29,604 bases of DNA from Trichothermofontia sp037445115 (GTDB lineage Bacteria; Cyanobacteriota; Cyanobacteriia; B231): the NCBI GenBank assembly GCA_037445115.1, contig JBBILC010000057.1, positions 1 to 29,604 on the forward strand, read 5' to 3'. A program made the translations under genes and the position numbers. Below, piece by piece: positions 29,507 to 29,604 of this stretch; the first letter of the stretch is position 1, and the number at the start of each line of letters is the position of its first letter. Under the pieces are notes generated by a model that searched no databases, had not been told where the DNA came from, and saw nothing but the letters and a program-made list of their open reading frames with translations.

Positions 29507-29604
29507 TCCCAATTTTAATATTTTTTGCAGATTTGAAGTTAATGCTAAACATCAGAAGTGTTGAATCTTAAGATTTTATTTTCTAAAAATAGACACACTA
29601 ATCC

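Overview
The window comes from a cyanobacterium. The octamer GCGATCGC (HIP1) and its core CGATCG recur throughout both genes and gaps. The gene set is also typical: a divergent SufR/suf locus, the catalytic subunit of ferredoxin-thioredoxin reductase, XisH/XisI, large Ser/Thr kinases, a DICT-type sensor kinase and many pentapeptide/Uma2/Rpn-type accessory proteins. The look is that of a filamentous Leptolyngbya-like genome, but the genus cannot be fixed from sequence alone. No rRNA, tRNA or CRISPR array was found.

Layout. 1-2948: iron-sulfur and redox locus. sufR (+) diverges from ftrC-sufB (-) across a promoter region holding two CAAC-N6-GTTG SufR-type operators. sufB is followed not by sufC but, 5 bp on, by a truncated restriction-endonuclease-like gene. 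3023-4116: comF flanked by palindromic and hairpin repeats. 4117-8477: complete high-affinity phosphate transporter pstS-pstC-pstA-pstB (-), with a Pho-box-like site before pstS and small tandem duplications at two gene junctions. 8626-10334: cobyrinate a,c-diamide synthase whose coding sequence has absorbed two different repetitive DNA insertions in frame. 10459-13066: an AlgI-like MBOAT acyltransferase and an Rpn-type nuclease with a GLQQ repeat. 13075-14211: pentapeptide protein and ArsR-type regulator.

14358-18744: signalling block: an FHA-Ser/Thr kinase with unusual catalytic motifs, a zinc-ribbon/FHA protein, a small unknown protein, and a DICT-histidine kinase whose phospho-acceptor His is replaced by Gln. 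19001-20037: a decayed IS200/IS605-type element (broken tnpB; tnpA of full length but with the HUH histidines lost). 20329-21861: a membrane-anchored Ser/Thr kinase. 22077-23185: OmpR-type response regulator and phasin-like protein. 23447-26881: housekeeping genes rpsD, aspS and lepB.

26971-29604: accessory region with a small unknown protein, xisH-xisI (overlapping), a 49-codon ORF overlapping xisH, a Uma2-family nuclease and, in an AT-rich edge, a small XRE regulator. The regulator is preceded by a site that looks like the C-box of restriction-modification controller proteins, so a restriction-modification or other island may begin just beyond the right edge.

The most useful leads are the H-to-Q sensor kinase, the C-box/XRE gene at the edge, repeat-derived protein segments in CobB, SufR control of ftrC-sufB with a missing sufC, and three small palindromic elements that share one core but carry two kinds of ends.
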